Source of the DNA: Acidocella sp.
GTDB lineage: Bacteria > Pseudomonadota > Alphaproteobacteria > Acetobacterales > Acetobacteraceae
Direction of reading: 5' to 3'
NCBI GenBank assembly: GCA_026224875.1
Contig: JAMFRU010000096.1
Span: forward strand, 1-50,774
Length of the DNA stretch: 50,774 nt
Shown here: positions 24,146 to 33,178 of the stretch, in pieces
Numbering within the stretch: the first letter of the stretch is position 1
Layout of the letters: each line of letters begins with the position of its first letter
The notes under the pieces: model-generated
The model's database searches: none
What the model was told of the DNA's origin: nothing
What the model saw: the letters and a program-made list of their open reading frames with translations, nothing else
Translations under genes and position numbers: made by a program

Positions 24146-25555
24146 ATGACCGTACAGAGCCCCAGCAAACCCGTGTGGACCCCCGAAATAAAAGCCACAG
24201 GCATGCCCCGCTACATCGCCATTGCCGATGCCATCGCGCGCGACATCGCCATCGGGCGGCTCGCCGCGGGCGACCGTTTGCCGCCGCAACGCAGCCTGGC
24301 CCAGTCGCTCAACATCGATTTCACCACCGTGGCGCGCGGCTATGTCGAAGCGCAAAATCGCGGCTTGGTCAGCTCCACGGTAGGACGAGGCACATTCATC
24401 ACGGCCGCCCCCGCCGCCAAGCCACAACCATCACCTCCCGCGCGCCGGCCGGTGCCGGTGGATTTCTCAATGAACCTGCCGCCGGAGCCCGATGACCCGG
24501 AGCTGCTGGCGCGCATGCAGGCCGGGCTGGAGCGTGTCAACCAGGATCTCGTGCCTTTGCTGCGCTACCAGGGATTCGGCGGCTCGCCAGACGCCAAGGA
24601 TGCGGCGTCGAGCTGGCTTGGCCGGCGGGGTCTCGTGCCTTCGCAGGAGCGCCTGTTCGTGGCAGCCGGGGCGCATGCCGCCTTGCATGCTATTTTCGGC
24701 GCCGTCGCCAAACCCGGCGAGATCATTCTGGCCGAGGCCATCACCTATCCCGGCGCCCGCTCGCTGGCGGCCCAGCTCGGCATCCGCCTCGCCGGCCTGC
24801 CGATGGATGGGGAGGGCATCGACCCGGAAGCTTTGGCCGATGCCTGCGTCCGCCTGAAGCCAAAAGCATTGTATTTGAATCCCACTTTACAAAACCCGAC
24901 CACGATTACCGTGCCGGTTGCGCGCCGCATGGAAATTGCGGATGTGGCACGGCGTTTCAAGCTCACAATCATCGAAGATGACGCCTATGGCTTCATCCCC
25001 GCCCACGCGCCGGCACCTTTCGCGGCACTGGCGCCGGAGCTGACCTGGCATGTCGCGGGGCTGGCCAAATGTTTCGGGGCCGGCCTGCGCTGTGCCTATG
25101 TCGTGGCACCAGACGCACGCGCGGCCTGGTCCTTTGCCGCCGCCGCCAGAGCGGCCACCATCATGGCATCACCCCTCACGGTGGCTTTGGCGACGCATTG
25201 GATCGAGGATGGAACCGGCGATTCTATTTTGCGCTTCATCCGCAAGGAGGCCGCGGCGCGCCAGGCCATTGCGGCGGAGGTGCTCGCACCCTTGTCCTTC
25301 CAGTCGGACCCGCTCAGCTTCAATCTCTGGGTGCCGCTGCCTTCACCCTGGACGCGCTCGGCTTTTGCCGGCCAGATGCGCGCCATGGGCATCGGCATTG
25401 TCGCCAGCGATGCTTTCACGGTCGAAGGCGACCCGCCGGAAGCCGTGCGGGTCTGCCTCGGCGGCCCGACCAAACGCCCGGAGATACGTTCAGCACTTGA
25501 ATTCATGGCACATGCGCTGATGGAATCACCAGCGCTGGCTTCAAGTTATTTGTAG
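24146..25555 (+). CDS. MocR-type GntR/aminotransferase regulator, candidate controller of the nit operon
   Basis: A 469-residue transcription factor with an N-terminal GntR winged helix (residues about 15-85: PRYIAIADAIARDIAIGRLA, then DRLPPQRSLAQ) and a class I aminotransferase-like domain (about 110-469). Lys308 in LAKCFGAGLR is the expected PLP-binding lysine, so the effector is probably an amino acid or amine forming a PLP adduct. ATG 24146 begins close to the helix-turn-helix; an upstream in-frame ATG at 24050 would add 32 residues, and neither has a strong ribosome site. It is divergent from nitB, which suggests control of the Nit1C operon; this is inferred from position. Confidence 0.85.
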   Translation: MTVQSPSKPVWTPEIKATGMPRYIAIADAIARDIAIGRLAAGDRLPPQRSLAQSLNIDFTTVARGYVEAQNRGLVSSTVGRGTFITAAPAAKPQPSPPARRPVPVDFSMNLPPEPDDPELLARMQAGLERVNQDLVPLLRYQGFGGSPDAKDAASSWLGRRGLVPSQERLFVAAGAHAALHAIFGAVAKPGEIILAEAITYPGARSLAAQLGIRLAGLPMDGEGIDPEALADACVRLKPKALYLNPTLQNPTTITVPVARRMEIADVARRFKLTIIEDDAYGFIPAHAPAPFAALAPELTWHVAGLAKCFGAGLRCAYVVAPDARAAWSFAAAARAATIMASPLTVALATHWIEDGTGDSILRFIRKEAAARQAIAAEVLAPLSFQSDPLSFNLWVPLPSPWTRSAFAGQMRAMGIGIVASDAFTVEGDPPEAVRVCLGGPTKRPEIRSALEFMAHALMESPALASSYL

Positions 25556-25618
25556 CTCCAGCCTGGCTGTAAGTTATTTAGTGCTACATTGGAATGAAAA
25601 GGCGCCACGTCCCAACCG

Positions 25619-26401
25619 CTAATCCAATCCAGCATCATCATTTCCCAACGCGACTTCATGAATGCCGTCGATGTCGCTAAGTGCTGCAATGAGATGGGAA
25701 ACCGGCCGCTTTCCTTTAACCAGCATGGCCAGGCGGACGGCGTTTTTCGGTGGTAAAGCCAGCGCCGCCCCCTCCTGATCTTCCATATCCGTGGCACTTT
25801 CGTGGTCCTCGATAATCCCGCCATCATGGCCGAGCCGCACGCGGTCGATGGCAAAACGCAGCTCCGTGCATCGGATCAGGATATTGCGCAGCAACCCTCT
25901 TCCATCTTCGTAGGATATGTGGATTTCCGTTGCGAGCTTTCGCGACCTGGGCAGCCGGCGGGACAGGAGAGGGAAAGCCAGCATGATGATGCAATAGCCA
26001 AGCATGGTCGCCACCGCGAGCGCGAACAAGCCAGCACCGCACGTCATGCCGAGTGCTGCCGTAAACCAGATCGAAGCTGCCGTCGTCAGCCCGCGCACCA
26101 TGTCGCGGCGCATAAAAATCACGCCGCCGCCGATGAAGCCGATGCCGGAGACCACCTGTGCCGCAACACGCGATGGATCGAGGATAACCTTGCCGTAATC
26201 AAGGACATCCATGAACCCATATTTCGAAATCAGCATGAACAGGGCAGCGGACACACCGACCAGCGTATGCGTTCTAAGCCCGGCACTCTTCTGGCGGATT
26301 TCGCGTTCCACCCCGACCAGAGCGGACAGCACGAAAGCGAGCGCCAACTCACTCAGTTGAAGCCAGCCTTGTCCGGTCACATCAAGAAATCCTGCGAGCA
26401 T
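25619..26401 (-). CDS. MgtC/SapB-family membrane protein
   Basis: A 260-residue protein. The N-terminal 150 residues hold four to five membrane segments with the MgtC signature [20 protein letters not shown] near residue 30 and [11 protein letters not shown] near 87-97. The C-terminal 110 residues are soluble and end in an ACT-like region ([16 protein letters not shown]). MgtC-type proteins affect the F1Fo ATPase and magnesium and phosphate balance in some bacteria. The start ATG 26401 is 8 bases after the stop of the HAD gene; longer reading upstream has no support. A role with the phosphate transporter upstream is possible but unproven. Confidence 0.85.
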   Translation of the reverse strand: MLAGFLDVTGQGWLQLSELALAFVLSALVGVEREIRQKSAGLRTHTLVGVSAALFMLISKYGFMDVLDYGKVILDPSRVAAQVVSGIGFIGGGVIFMRRDMVRGLTTAASIWFTAALGMTCGAGLFALAVATMLGYCIIMLAFPLLSRRLPRSRKLATEIHISYEDGRGLLRNILIRCTELRFAIDRVRLGHDGGIIEDHESATDMEDQEGAALALPPKNAVRLAMLVKGKRPVSHLIAALSDIDGIHEVALGNDDAGLD

Positions 26402-26409
26402 GGATAGAC

Positions 26410-27204
26410 CTATACCGCATGGTTTGTACGCGAGCGAATTACCGCATCGGCCGCTTCCACGAAGCCTGAACCGCCGGGCCCGCTGGTAATCCAATGCGGC
26501 GGCGTCGGTATTTCAGGCAGGTAGCGTGTTACGGTGCTTACGCCGACCGTGTGCCGGAAAAAACTGAACATTGGCGTGTCATTGGTGGAATCGCCCACAT
26601 ATAGCACGGCATCCCGATCGGCATCGATATCAACATCATAGATCTCGGCCATAACCCGCCTGGTCATGGCCAGCTTGTCATAGTTACCAAGCCAGCCGAG
26701 TACCCAGAGATTATTGACGGTCACATCAGCCCCCGCGTGGCGCAGTGCGGCGATGATCGCGGCACGCGTGGCCACATCATCCGGCTGCGCGAAGGCGACA
26801 CTCGTCAGCCGAAAAGCCTGATCCTCGGCAAAAACCGCTGCTGGGACCGCATCCCGGACCTGCTGCCCGATTTGCGCCAAACGGTCAGCGATTCCACACA
26901 GCTTGTCCCCGGCATGCCAGAATTTCCGGACAAGCTCATGGCCCTCGGCTGCCCTCTGGAAAAACAGGCCGCCATTCTCCCCGATCACACCATCCACGGG
27001 CCACATGCGCGCCATCTGGTCGCACCAGCCTGCAGGTGCTGCCGTAACCGGAATAACTTTTACCCCAGCCTGCTGCAGCCGCTCCAATGCATCGTAAGTT
27101 TGCGCCGCAAGCCGTCCTTGGTAAGTAAGGGTTTCATCCATGTCTGTTAGAACGAAACGGACAGTCTCAAACGTAGCCGCCGTGGCTTGGGCTAAAGCCT
27201 GCAT
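26410..27204 (-). CDS. HAD-superfamily phosphatase (Cof/SPP-like)
   Basis: A 264-residue haloacid dehalogenase-type phosphatase. Motif I is DMDET with the nucleophile Asp21 and Asp23; motif IV is [10 protein letters not shown] near residue 210, and [10 protein letters not shown] holds motif II. The cap arrangement looks like the IIB type of sucrose- or mannosyl-phosphate phosphatases. The actual sugar phosphate is unknown. It lies in a tight minus-strand group: DUF1214 gene 14 bases upstream, MgtC-like gene 8 bases downstream. ATG 27204 is the first start after the DUF1214 stop that keeps the conserved N-terminus. Confidence 0.82.
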   Translation of the reverse strand: MQALAQATAATFETVRFVLTDMDETLTYQGRLAAQTYDALERLQQAGVKVIPVTAAPAGWCDQMARMWPVDGVIGENGGLFFQRAAEGHELVRKFWHAGDKLCGIADRLAQIGQQVRDAVPAAVFAEDQAFRLTSVAFAQPDDVATRAAIIAALRHAGADVTVNNLWVLGWLGNYDKLAMTRRVMAEIYDVDIDADRDAVLYVGDSTNDTPMFSFFRHTVGVSTVTRYLPEIPTPPHWITSGPGGSGFVEAADAVIRSRTNHAV

Positions 27205-27218
27205 GTCTCTCGTTATGT

Positions 27219-28415
27219 CTACCAGAGCGGGCGCTGCTGCAAGGCGGCGCGGCGGTTGCGGGTGATCTGGTCGCGCTCCTGCGGGGTAACTTCCGGCGTA
27301 CTGGCGGGCAGGGCCGCGCGCACATCGGCCAAGGCCAGCTTGCGGATGGTGGGCACGGGCTCGCTGGAGCAATCCACCCAGCGGCCCTGGATGACACCCG
27401 TGGAAAACCCCGCGGTATCGAGCCAGTTCGGCACGCCCGGGTCACGCGCCGAGACAACGATACGCAGAATCCCATCGTCATCCACTTGTGCCTGCGCGCC
27501 GTTGAGGCTGCTGTGGTTGTTGTACCAGTCGGTGGTCTCATAAAGGTCGTTGGTGAGGATGACCGAGCGGTAGGCATATGTCTCCGGCACCGTCGTCTCG
27601 ATGATCAGCGCCTCGTCGTCCTGCAAATCATAGGCGCCCTCGTAATAGAACTGCCCCTTAAGGCCGCCCATTTGGGAGAAATCGACGGCCCTGAGCTTGT
27701 TGACAACGCCATCCATGTGCAGCTTCTGTGGCCGGTCCACGAGCAGCGGCGCGATGAAGCCGGCCGCGGCCGCGATGGACCGGAGATTGGCCTCCAATAC
27801 CGCGGCCGCCGGGCGCGGCCGGGAGGCGGGGCTGTCGAGACGCTCAATGGACAGGCTCGGTTCCAGCTCCACGCCCCACTCAGAGCCGACAAGGCGGACA
27901 AGTAGCCCGTTGGAAGTGGGATCGAGCCGCCACCAATCGCCTGTATAACCTTCGGGCCGGGCCGGGCTGAGAATCACATCATAACGCCCTTGCGCATCGA
28001 GGGTGAGTGCGTTGAGATTATGCACCGGCCTGGGCGCGCCGAGATTGACGCTGCCTTCCATTTGCTTGGGCCGTGGCCCGGTCTCGGCAATAACGGCCTG
28101 GTTCATGGAGCCGCGGCGCCCGCGCAGACGGTACGTGCCGCCGGCCGTGATTTTGGCCGAGCGGTAGTTGGTATCCGCATTGGGCTGGCCAATGGTGATG
28201 TAGTTACTGAGCTGCGGCAGAAAGACGGGATGATCGGGATCGCTGGTCAGTGCGTCAATGCCGGCGGCCACGAAGGCGGAAAGGGCAAGGCGCCCTGCTT
28301 CCTGGCGAATTTGCGGGTCGGCCTGCTGATCGGCAGGGAGCCGGGCGAGAACGCGGTCCGGCAAATCACGCAAACCATCCAGAAAATCCGTCCAACCCGG
28401 CACAACGCTCGTCAT
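27219..28415 (-). CDS. DUF1214-domain protein
   Basis: A 398-residue soluble protein without a signal peptide. The C-terminal half contains YAYRSVILTNDLYETTDWYN and the following beta-rich part ending in WLDTAGFSTGVIQGRWV, typical of DUF1214 proteins. The activity of this family is not known; related DUF1254/DUF1214 proteins are often linked to steroid or lipid catabolic loci. GGGCAGGGTC precedes ATG 28415. It starts the DUF1214-HAD-MgtC run, 98 bases downstream of the phosphate transporter gene; a TATAAT on the minus strand at 28458-28463 may be its -10 box. Confidence 0.75.
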   Translation of the reverse strand: MTSVVPGWTDFLDGLRDLPDRVLARLPADQQADPQIRQEAGRLALSAFVAAGIDALTSDPDHPVFLPQLSNYITIGQPNADTNYRSAKITAGGTYRLRGRRGSMNQAVIAETGPRPKQMEGSVNLGAPRPVHNLNALTLDAQGRYDVILSPARPEGYTGDWWRLDPTSNGLLVRLVGSEWGVELEPSLSIERLDSPASRPRPAAAVLEANLRSIAAAAGFIAPLLVDRPQKLHMDGVVNKLRAVDFSQMGGLKGQFYYEGAYDLQDDEALIIETTVPETYAYRSVILTNDLYETTDWYNNHSSLNGAQAQVDDDGILRIVVSARDPGVPNWLDTAGFSTGVIQGRWVDCSSEPVPTIRKLALADVRAALPASTPEVTPQERDQITRNRRAALQQRPLW

Positions 28416-28457
28416 GACCCTGCCCTTTCGGTGTATTTTCGATAGGCTTATAGGGTT

Positions 28458-28463
28458 ATTATA
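28458..28463 (-). promoter_or_regulatory. Possible -10 element before the DUF1214 gene
   Basis: The minus strand reads TATAAT here, 43 bases before ATG 28415, in an otherwise AT-rich spot. No good -35 hexamer is found at the usual distance, so support is weak. Confidence 0.25.
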
Positions 28464-28513
28464 TGTCTGTCGAGTTGCTCCGGCGCCGGCCCGAAATGCT
28501 GTAGGCCGCGCGC

Positions 28514-29518
28514 CTAAATCAGCCCCGCAATCTCGGTAAAAATCGCACCAACGCAGGCTGAGGCCGGAATGGTAATCAGCCAGGCGATCACGATCCGGTA
28601 CGCCACACTCCAGCGCACGGCCGAGGCCCGGCGCGCCGCACCCACCCCCACCACGCAGCCGGCGATGGTATGGGTGGTGGAAACCGGTATGCCCAGATAG
28701 GTCGCGGCAAACAGCATAATGGAGCCGCCCGCCGAGGCGCAAAAACCCTGGTGGTGCGAGAGCTTGGTAATGCGCGAACCCATCGTCTGGATAATCTTCC
28801 AGCCGCCCGAAAGCGTGCCGAGGCCCATGGCCGTATAGCAGCCCAACACCACCCAGCCCGGTACATGAAAATGCCCGCCCGACATGCCCTGCGAATAGAG
28901 CAGCACCGCAATAATGCCCATCGTCTTCTGCGCGTCATTGGCACCATGCCCCAGCGAATAGGCCGCCGCCGATACGAGATGCAATTTCTTGAAAATCCCC
29001 TCCGCGGTAGAGGCCCGCGCCCGCACGAACAGCCATGAGGTGATCAGGATCAGCAGCATGGAGACCACCAGCCCGAGCACCGGCGAGATCACGATGGCAC
29101 TCGTGGTCTTGGTCAGCCCCTGCCATACAATCGCCCTGGGCCCGGCATGCACCAGCCCGGCACCAACCAGCCCGCCGATCAGCGCGTGGCTGGAGGATGA
29201 GGGAATGCCCTTCCACCAGGTGATGACATTCCAGACCATCGCACCCATCAGCGCGCCGAACACCACCCCCGGCGTGACGACATTCTCATTGATGATGCCC
29301 TTGCCCACGGTTTCAGCCACTTTAAGGCCGAAGATGAAATAGGCGGCGAAATTGAAAAACGCCGCAAACAGCACCGCCTGCACCGGGGTTAACAACCGGG
29401 TGGAGACCGCCGTCGCGATTGAATTGGCGGCGTCGTGCAGGCCGTTGAGAAAATCAAATGCCAGCGCCATGGCCACAAGTGCGATGAGCAGCGGCAGCGC
29501 TATGCTTGCATGCGGCAT
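28514..29518 (-). CDS. pit: PiT-family inorganic phosphate transporter
   Basis: Inner-membrane protein of 334 residues with about ten hydrophobic segments. The two PiT signatures are present: FDFLNGLHDAANSIAT (residues 21-36) and GHGANDAQKTMGI (about 195-207). It exchanges phosphate (as metal phosphate) with protons. The upstream gene encodes a DUF47 (PhoU-like) domain, the usual partner of PiT transporters, 9 bases away, so the two form an operon. The length is shorter than E. coli PitA (about 500) but normal for this short alphaproteobacterial type. Confidence 0.94.
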   Translation of the reverse strand: MPHASIALPLLIALVAMALAFDFLNGLHDAANSIATAVSTRLLTPVQAVLFAAFFNFAAYFIFGLKVAETVGKGIINENVVTPGVVFGALMGAMVWNVITWWKGIPSSSSHALIGGLVGAGLVHAGPRAIVWQGLTKTTSAIVISPVLGLVVSMLLILITSWLFVRARASTAEGIFKKLHLVSAAAYSLGHGANDAQKTMGIIAVLLYSQGMSGGHFHVPGWVVLGCYTAMGLGTLSGGWKIIQTMGSRITKLSHHQGFCASAGGSIMLFAATYLGIPVSTTHTIAGCVVGVGAARRASAVRWSVAYRIVIAWLITIPASACVGAIFTEIAGLI

Positions 29519-29527
29519 TGCCGGGCC

Positions 29528-30655
29528 TCAGGCGTGGTCGATGACGAGATTGTCGATCTCATTGGCGACATCCTCGAATTTATCGACCACACGTTCGAGA
29601 TGGCTGTAGAGTTCGAGGGCGATGATGAAGGCCATGGTATTGCCGCCGCCATGCTTCTTGAAGGCTTTCTTCAGGCCGATGCCGTGGATATCATCGGCCT
29701 GGCCTTCCAGGCGCACGAGCCGCCCGGTCAGCTCATGCAGGCGCGCCGCGTTGGGGTGAATATTGCGCAGCAGCGGCAAAGCCTCGGCCAGCAGCCTGGC
29801 GGAATCCACGATAATCGCCGCCATGTCGCGCATTTCCTGCTCGAACGCGGTCACCTCATAAAGTTTTATCCCCCGCGCGGTCTGCTGCATCTCATCGATG
29901 GCATCATCCATGGAGGAGATCAGGCTGACGATCGCGCCGCGATCAAACGGGGTTAAAAAACTGCGGCGTACGGTGCGGAGCACCTCGCGGGTAACAGTAT
30001 CAGCCTCTTCCTCGCGCTCATGGATCTCGCGGATATGCTGCTCCATCGCGGGGCCGCCCTGCAGCAGCCGGGCGAGCGCGTCGCCGCCCTTCACCAATGT
30101 CTGGCCATGCGCCTCGAACAAGCCGAAAAAATTGCCCTGCCGGGGCAGCAGCGACTGGAACCAGTGAAACATGCGCAAACCTTCCTTTACGGATTTCACG
30201 CCGCCGAGCAGCGCCTTGTTCCCGGTCATCCGCCCTGTCATGCGCCCCACGCGGCCGAATTCCGAGGCGCTGAAGCCGCGGATCAACGCTTTGAGATCTT
30301 CCTCCTCCACCGCCGCACTCGCCTCGGCCAGCGGGAACCAGCGCCGCGTACGCTGCGCACGCTCAGGCCAGTCCGCCAGCTCGTCGGTCACCGCGAAGGG
30401 GAAAACCTCGACATCGACCAGCAATGCCGCGCCCGACTCCAACCGTTTGCGATAGCGATATGTGCCCAGCGGCGCGGGACAGGTCGCACCGACCACCCCC
30501 GCCTCCTCCAGCGCTTCCTGCGCCGCGGCGGCATGGGGCGTCAGGCCCTTAATCCGGTTGCCCTTGGGCAGCACCCAGCGCTTTGTCTCGCGCGAGGTGA
30601 CAAGCAGCAGTTCGACAGGCGAGTCGAGCCCTTCACCCATGAGACGGTACGGCAA
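29528..30655 (-). CDS. Nudix hydrolase fused to a DUF47 (PhoU-like) phosphate regulator
   Basis: A 375-residue fusion. Residues about 1-135 are a Nudix domain close to the diphosphoinositol-phosphatase type: WVLPKGN, then Q46-E47-A-L-E50-E51-A-G in the Nudix box (the usual Arg is Gln46; the metal-binding Glu residues remain). Residues about 160-375 are a helical DUF47/PhoU-like domain ending in LERVVDKFEDVANEIDNLVI. The first canonical start is TTG 30655, but the frame is open upstream to 30721 and encodes IRQIAAL, which continues the first Nudix strand, so translation may start further upstream at a rare codon. With pit downstream it probably couples a nucleotide or inositol pyrophosphate signal to phosphate uptake; this is inference. 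Confidence 0.85.
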   Translation of the reverse strand: MPYRLMGEGLDSPVELLLVTSRETKRWVLPKGNRIKGLTPHAAAAQEALEEAGVVGATCPAPLGTYRYRKRLESGAALLVDVEVFPFAVTDELADWPERAQRTRRWFPLAEASAAVEEEDLKALIRGFSASEFGRVGRMTGRMTGNKALLGGVKSVKEGLRMFHWFQSLLPRQGNFFGLFEAHGQTLVKGGDALARLLQGGPAMEQHIREIHEREEEADTVTREVLRTVRRSFLTPFDRGAIVSLISSMDDAIDEMQQTARGIKLYEVTAFEQEMRDMAAIIVDSARLLAEALPLLRNIHPNAARLHELTGRLVRLEGQADDIHGIGLKKAFKKHGGGNTMAFIIALELYSHLERVVDKFEDVANEIDNLVIDHA

Positions 30656-30789
30656 GGCAGCGATCTGGCGGATTTTTATGGCTTTCTGAAGGGGGTGTTC
30701 TGGGAATGTGGCGCTTAGCTGTCACAAAACCCGCCGTCAATGTTTTGCCTGGGGTTTGCCCGGGCGGGGGGCGCCAGACTTAATATAAA

Positions 30790-30987
30790 ATGCATTATCT
30801 GCAAAATGCGCGTATGGTAACAGGAAACCCCTTGGCGGGCCGCCGGGTCATCGAACTCGGCACGATGGTCGCAGCCCAGTTCGCGACACATATTCTTTCC
30901 CAGCTCGGCGCGGAGGTGATCAAGGTCGAACCGCCAAGCGGCGATACCACATGCTGGCGACTTTTCCTGGGCTCCGGTGCGGGATAA
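30790..30987 (+). pseudogene. CaiB/BaiF CoA-transferase N-terminal stub
   Basis: Sixty-five residues only. NPLAGRRVIELGTMVAAQFA followed by LSQLGAEVIKVEPP is the classic N-terminus of class III CoA-transferases, which are about 400 residues long. The frame then runs GDTTCWRLFLGSG to a stop. The rest of the gene is replaced by a GntR regulator starting 37 bases later, so this is a truncated gene. Confidence 0.8.
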
Positions 30988-31024
30988 AGGCTGACGAACC
31001 AGCAGGCGCGTATGGGGTTCAAGC

Positions 31025-31678
31025 ATGGAGTTCAAGACCAAGGAAAACAAGGTCGCAGACTACTTGCGCGAAGGCATCATTGCCGGCCGTTTTCCACGCG
31101 GCGCGCGACTCAAGCAGCAAGAACTCGCCGTCATGCTCAACACCTCGATCACGCCGGTGCGCGAGGCATTGAAGCTGCTCGTGGCCGAAGGCTATGTCCT
31201 GGGCGACAGCTACAAGGGCGCCGTTGTCGCACCGTTCGACATCGAGGCATCGAAGGAGATGCTGAACCTGCGTATCCTGCTCGAAATCCAGCTTGTGCGC
31301 GGGGGGGTGGAACATGCCACCACCAATGACATTGCCGAATTGAAGCAGCTGGCGGGTGCGTTCTCCGAGGCTTTCGATGCGGGTGATAATGAGGCGGCGC
31401 GCGCGGCGAATTACCGCTTGCACCAGTGCATGTTTGAAACCGCACATCTGCCGCAGACGCTGCATTTCGTGCAGATTCTATGGGCGCGCTATCCGTTCGA
31501 TGTGATCAATCGCGTGCAGGGGCGTATTTCCCGCGCTGCCGAGGAACACGATAAAATACTCGCCGCATTCATCGCGGGGGATGCGGCAGGTGCGATGCTC
31601 GCCACACGGCAGCATATCGAGGCGGGCTGGCATGAGCTGCAGGATGCACTCGCAGCGGAGGTCAAGACGGCGCGCTAA
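31025..31678 (+). CDS. GntR-family regulator (FadR/FCD type)
   Basis: A 217-residue DNA-binding protein. Residues about 8-70 hold the winged helix (LREGIIAGRFPRGARLKQQE, then ITPVREALKLLVAEGYV); residues about 80-210 are an all-helical FCD ligand domain with metal-binding His candidates in NYRLHQCMFE and EEHDKILAAF. The effector is probably a carboxylic acid. It is intact although it stands between a CoA-transferase stub and an aldehyde dehydrogenase pseudogene, the remains of the pathway it presumably regulated. The ATG has only a weak purine-rich region upstream. Confidence 0.88.
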   Translation: MEFKTKENKVADYLREGIIAGRFPRGARLKQQELAVMLNTSITPVREALKLLVAEGYVLGDSYKGAVVAPFDIEASKEMLNLRILLEIQLVRGGVEHATTNDIAELKQLAGAFSEAFDAGDNEAARAANYRLHQCMFETAHLPQTLHFVQILWARYPFDVINRVQGRISRAAEEHDKILAAFIAGDAAGAMLATRQHIEAGWHELQDALAAEVKTAR

Positions 31679-31693
31679 TCGCCTGATGATCGC

Positions 31694-32264
31694 CTGGCCC
31701 AACGCGCCGCGATGATCCGCATGGGCGATCCGCGCCTGGCGGAAACCGAAATGGGCATGGCAGCGAACGAGCCGCAATTCAACAATATCCTCTCTTTCAT
31801 CGAGGCTGCCAAAACCGATGGCGCCAGGCTTGTGGCCGGCGGCGGCCGTGCCGAAGGGCCTGGTCTGGAGAAGGCTTCTTCATTCAACCCACCATATTTG
31901 CGGACATGCGCAACGAGATGAAGGTCGCCGCCGAGGAAATCTTCGGCCGCGTATTGTCGATCATCCCTTTCGACGAGGAAGAGGAGGCCGTGCTGATTGC
32001 CACGACACGCCCTATGGTCTTGCCAGCGGCGTGTGGTCGGAGAATATCGGGCGTTGCATGCGGGTGATGCGGGCCATCAACACCGGCGTCGTGTGGGTAA
32101 ACACTTATCGCGTGGCAGCGCCCCAGGCACCGTTCGGCGGCATGAAAAATTCGGGCTTCGGGCGGGTGCGCGGTGAGGCCTGCATCCGCGAATTTACCCA
32201 GACGAAGACCGTGTTCATCGATTTTTCGGGCGACAAGCGCGCCCCATTTTCGATGATGTTTTAA
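31694..32264 (+). pseudogene. Aldehyde dehydrogenase C-terminal remnant, two frameshifts
   Basis: The last third of an aldehyde dehydrogenase is spread over three frames. [15 protein letters not shown] to EGPGLEK is in the first; a missing base near 31875 moves to [20 protein letters not shown] and [13 protein letters not shown]; another missing base near 32001 moves to [37 protein letters not shown] and the end. Restoring both bases would give a continuous match. The N-terminal part with the catalytic Cys is absent, so the gene is dead. Confidence 0.9.
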
Positions 32265-32275
32265 GCGGGGAAGTT

Positions 32276-33175
32276 CTAATCGGGGCGGCCGGAGCGTAAA
32301 AGAATCACACAGGAGACGCTGGCGAAACGTATCCAAACGCTCAGCACGACCAGATACCAGACGAGGCTGGGGTATTGCCGCCGGAAAAATTTTTTATAAA
32401 AGCGCAGCATGCCGCGGTGCTTATGCCATTCCACGAAAATCGGCCGCTTCTGGCTGCTCACACCTTTTGAATGAGTGACCGATGCGGACGGCACGAAAAG
32501 AATGGACCAGTTTTTCTGCTTTAAGCGCATACAGAGATCGAGATCTTCGCAATGCAGAAAGTAGTTTTCATCCCAATTGCCGACATCGGTCATCACTTCG
32601 CGTTTGGCCAGCATGCAGGCGCCGGAAATCGCTTCGACCTTGATGTTGCCGGCGGGCAGCGGTTCACCGTGCTGGTTGAAGTCCGCGACGAAATGGGGGA
32701 TCTTTTTGGTCAGGAAGGACAAACGAAAAGCATTGATGAAGGCGCTGCCGGGCGTCGGCAGCGCGCGGCGGCCGCCGGCCTGCTCGCTGCCATCCAGATT
32801 GCGGAGCAGGCCGCCGACCATTCCGACATCGGAAGCGCTGTAAAGTGCCTCGAGCATGCTCGTCAACGCCTGACGGCTCAACAGCGCATCCGGGTTTAAA
32901 AACAGCACGGTGGCGGCGCTGGAATTTTTCAGCCCGATATTGCAAGCGGTCGAATAACCCAGATTTTTAGCGTTGCGGATGATGACGAGCCCCGGCAATT
33001 TCACGCTGGCTTCAAGATGCTCGATACTGCCATCAACGGATGCATTATCCACAACGACCACATTGCGCGCACCAGCAGCAAAAGCGGATGTCACACATTC
33101 TGTAAGCAATTGCCCGGTGTTATAGTTAACCGTAACAATATCCACGTCGGGATGCACGTCGGGCATAGGTTGCAT
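32276..33175 (-). CDS. Family 2 glycosyltransferase (rhamnosyltransferase-like)
   Basis: A 299-residue GT-A enzyme. VDIVTVNYNTGQLL at the N-terminus, VVVDNASVDGS near 40, LFLNPDALLS near 92-101 (the DxD-like site) and SGACMLAKREV followed by FLHCEDLDLCMRLKQ near 205-225 are typical of WbbL-like rhamnosyl or related sugar transferases. A hydrophobic segment near 270-290 may attach it to the inner membrane. ATG 33175 is used; a TTG directly upstream is possible. It is divergent from the Wzm/Wzt operon and probably adds a sugar to the same surface polysaccharide. Confidence 0.85.
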   Translation of the reverse strand: MQPMPDVHPDVDIVTVNYNTGQLLTECVTSAFAAGARNVVVVDNASVDGSIEHLEASVKLPGLVIIRNAKNLGYSTACNIGLKNSSAATVLFLNPDALLSRQALTSMLEALYSASDVGMVGGLLRNLDGSEQAGGRRALPTPGSAFINAFRLSFLTKKIPHFVADFNQHGEPLPAGNIKVEAISGACMLAKREVMTDVGNWDENYFLHCEDLDLCMRLKQKNWSILFVPSASVTHSKGVSSQKRPIFVEWHKHRGMLRFYKKFFRRQYPSLVWYLVVLSVWIRFASVSCVILLRSGRPD

Positions 33176-33178
33176 CAA

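Noticed and set aside
25520-25618. Repeated AAGTTATTT words between the MocR and MgtC genes
   Set aside because: Only two short copies, with no palindrome and no T-tract hairpin; not enough for a terminator or repeat call.
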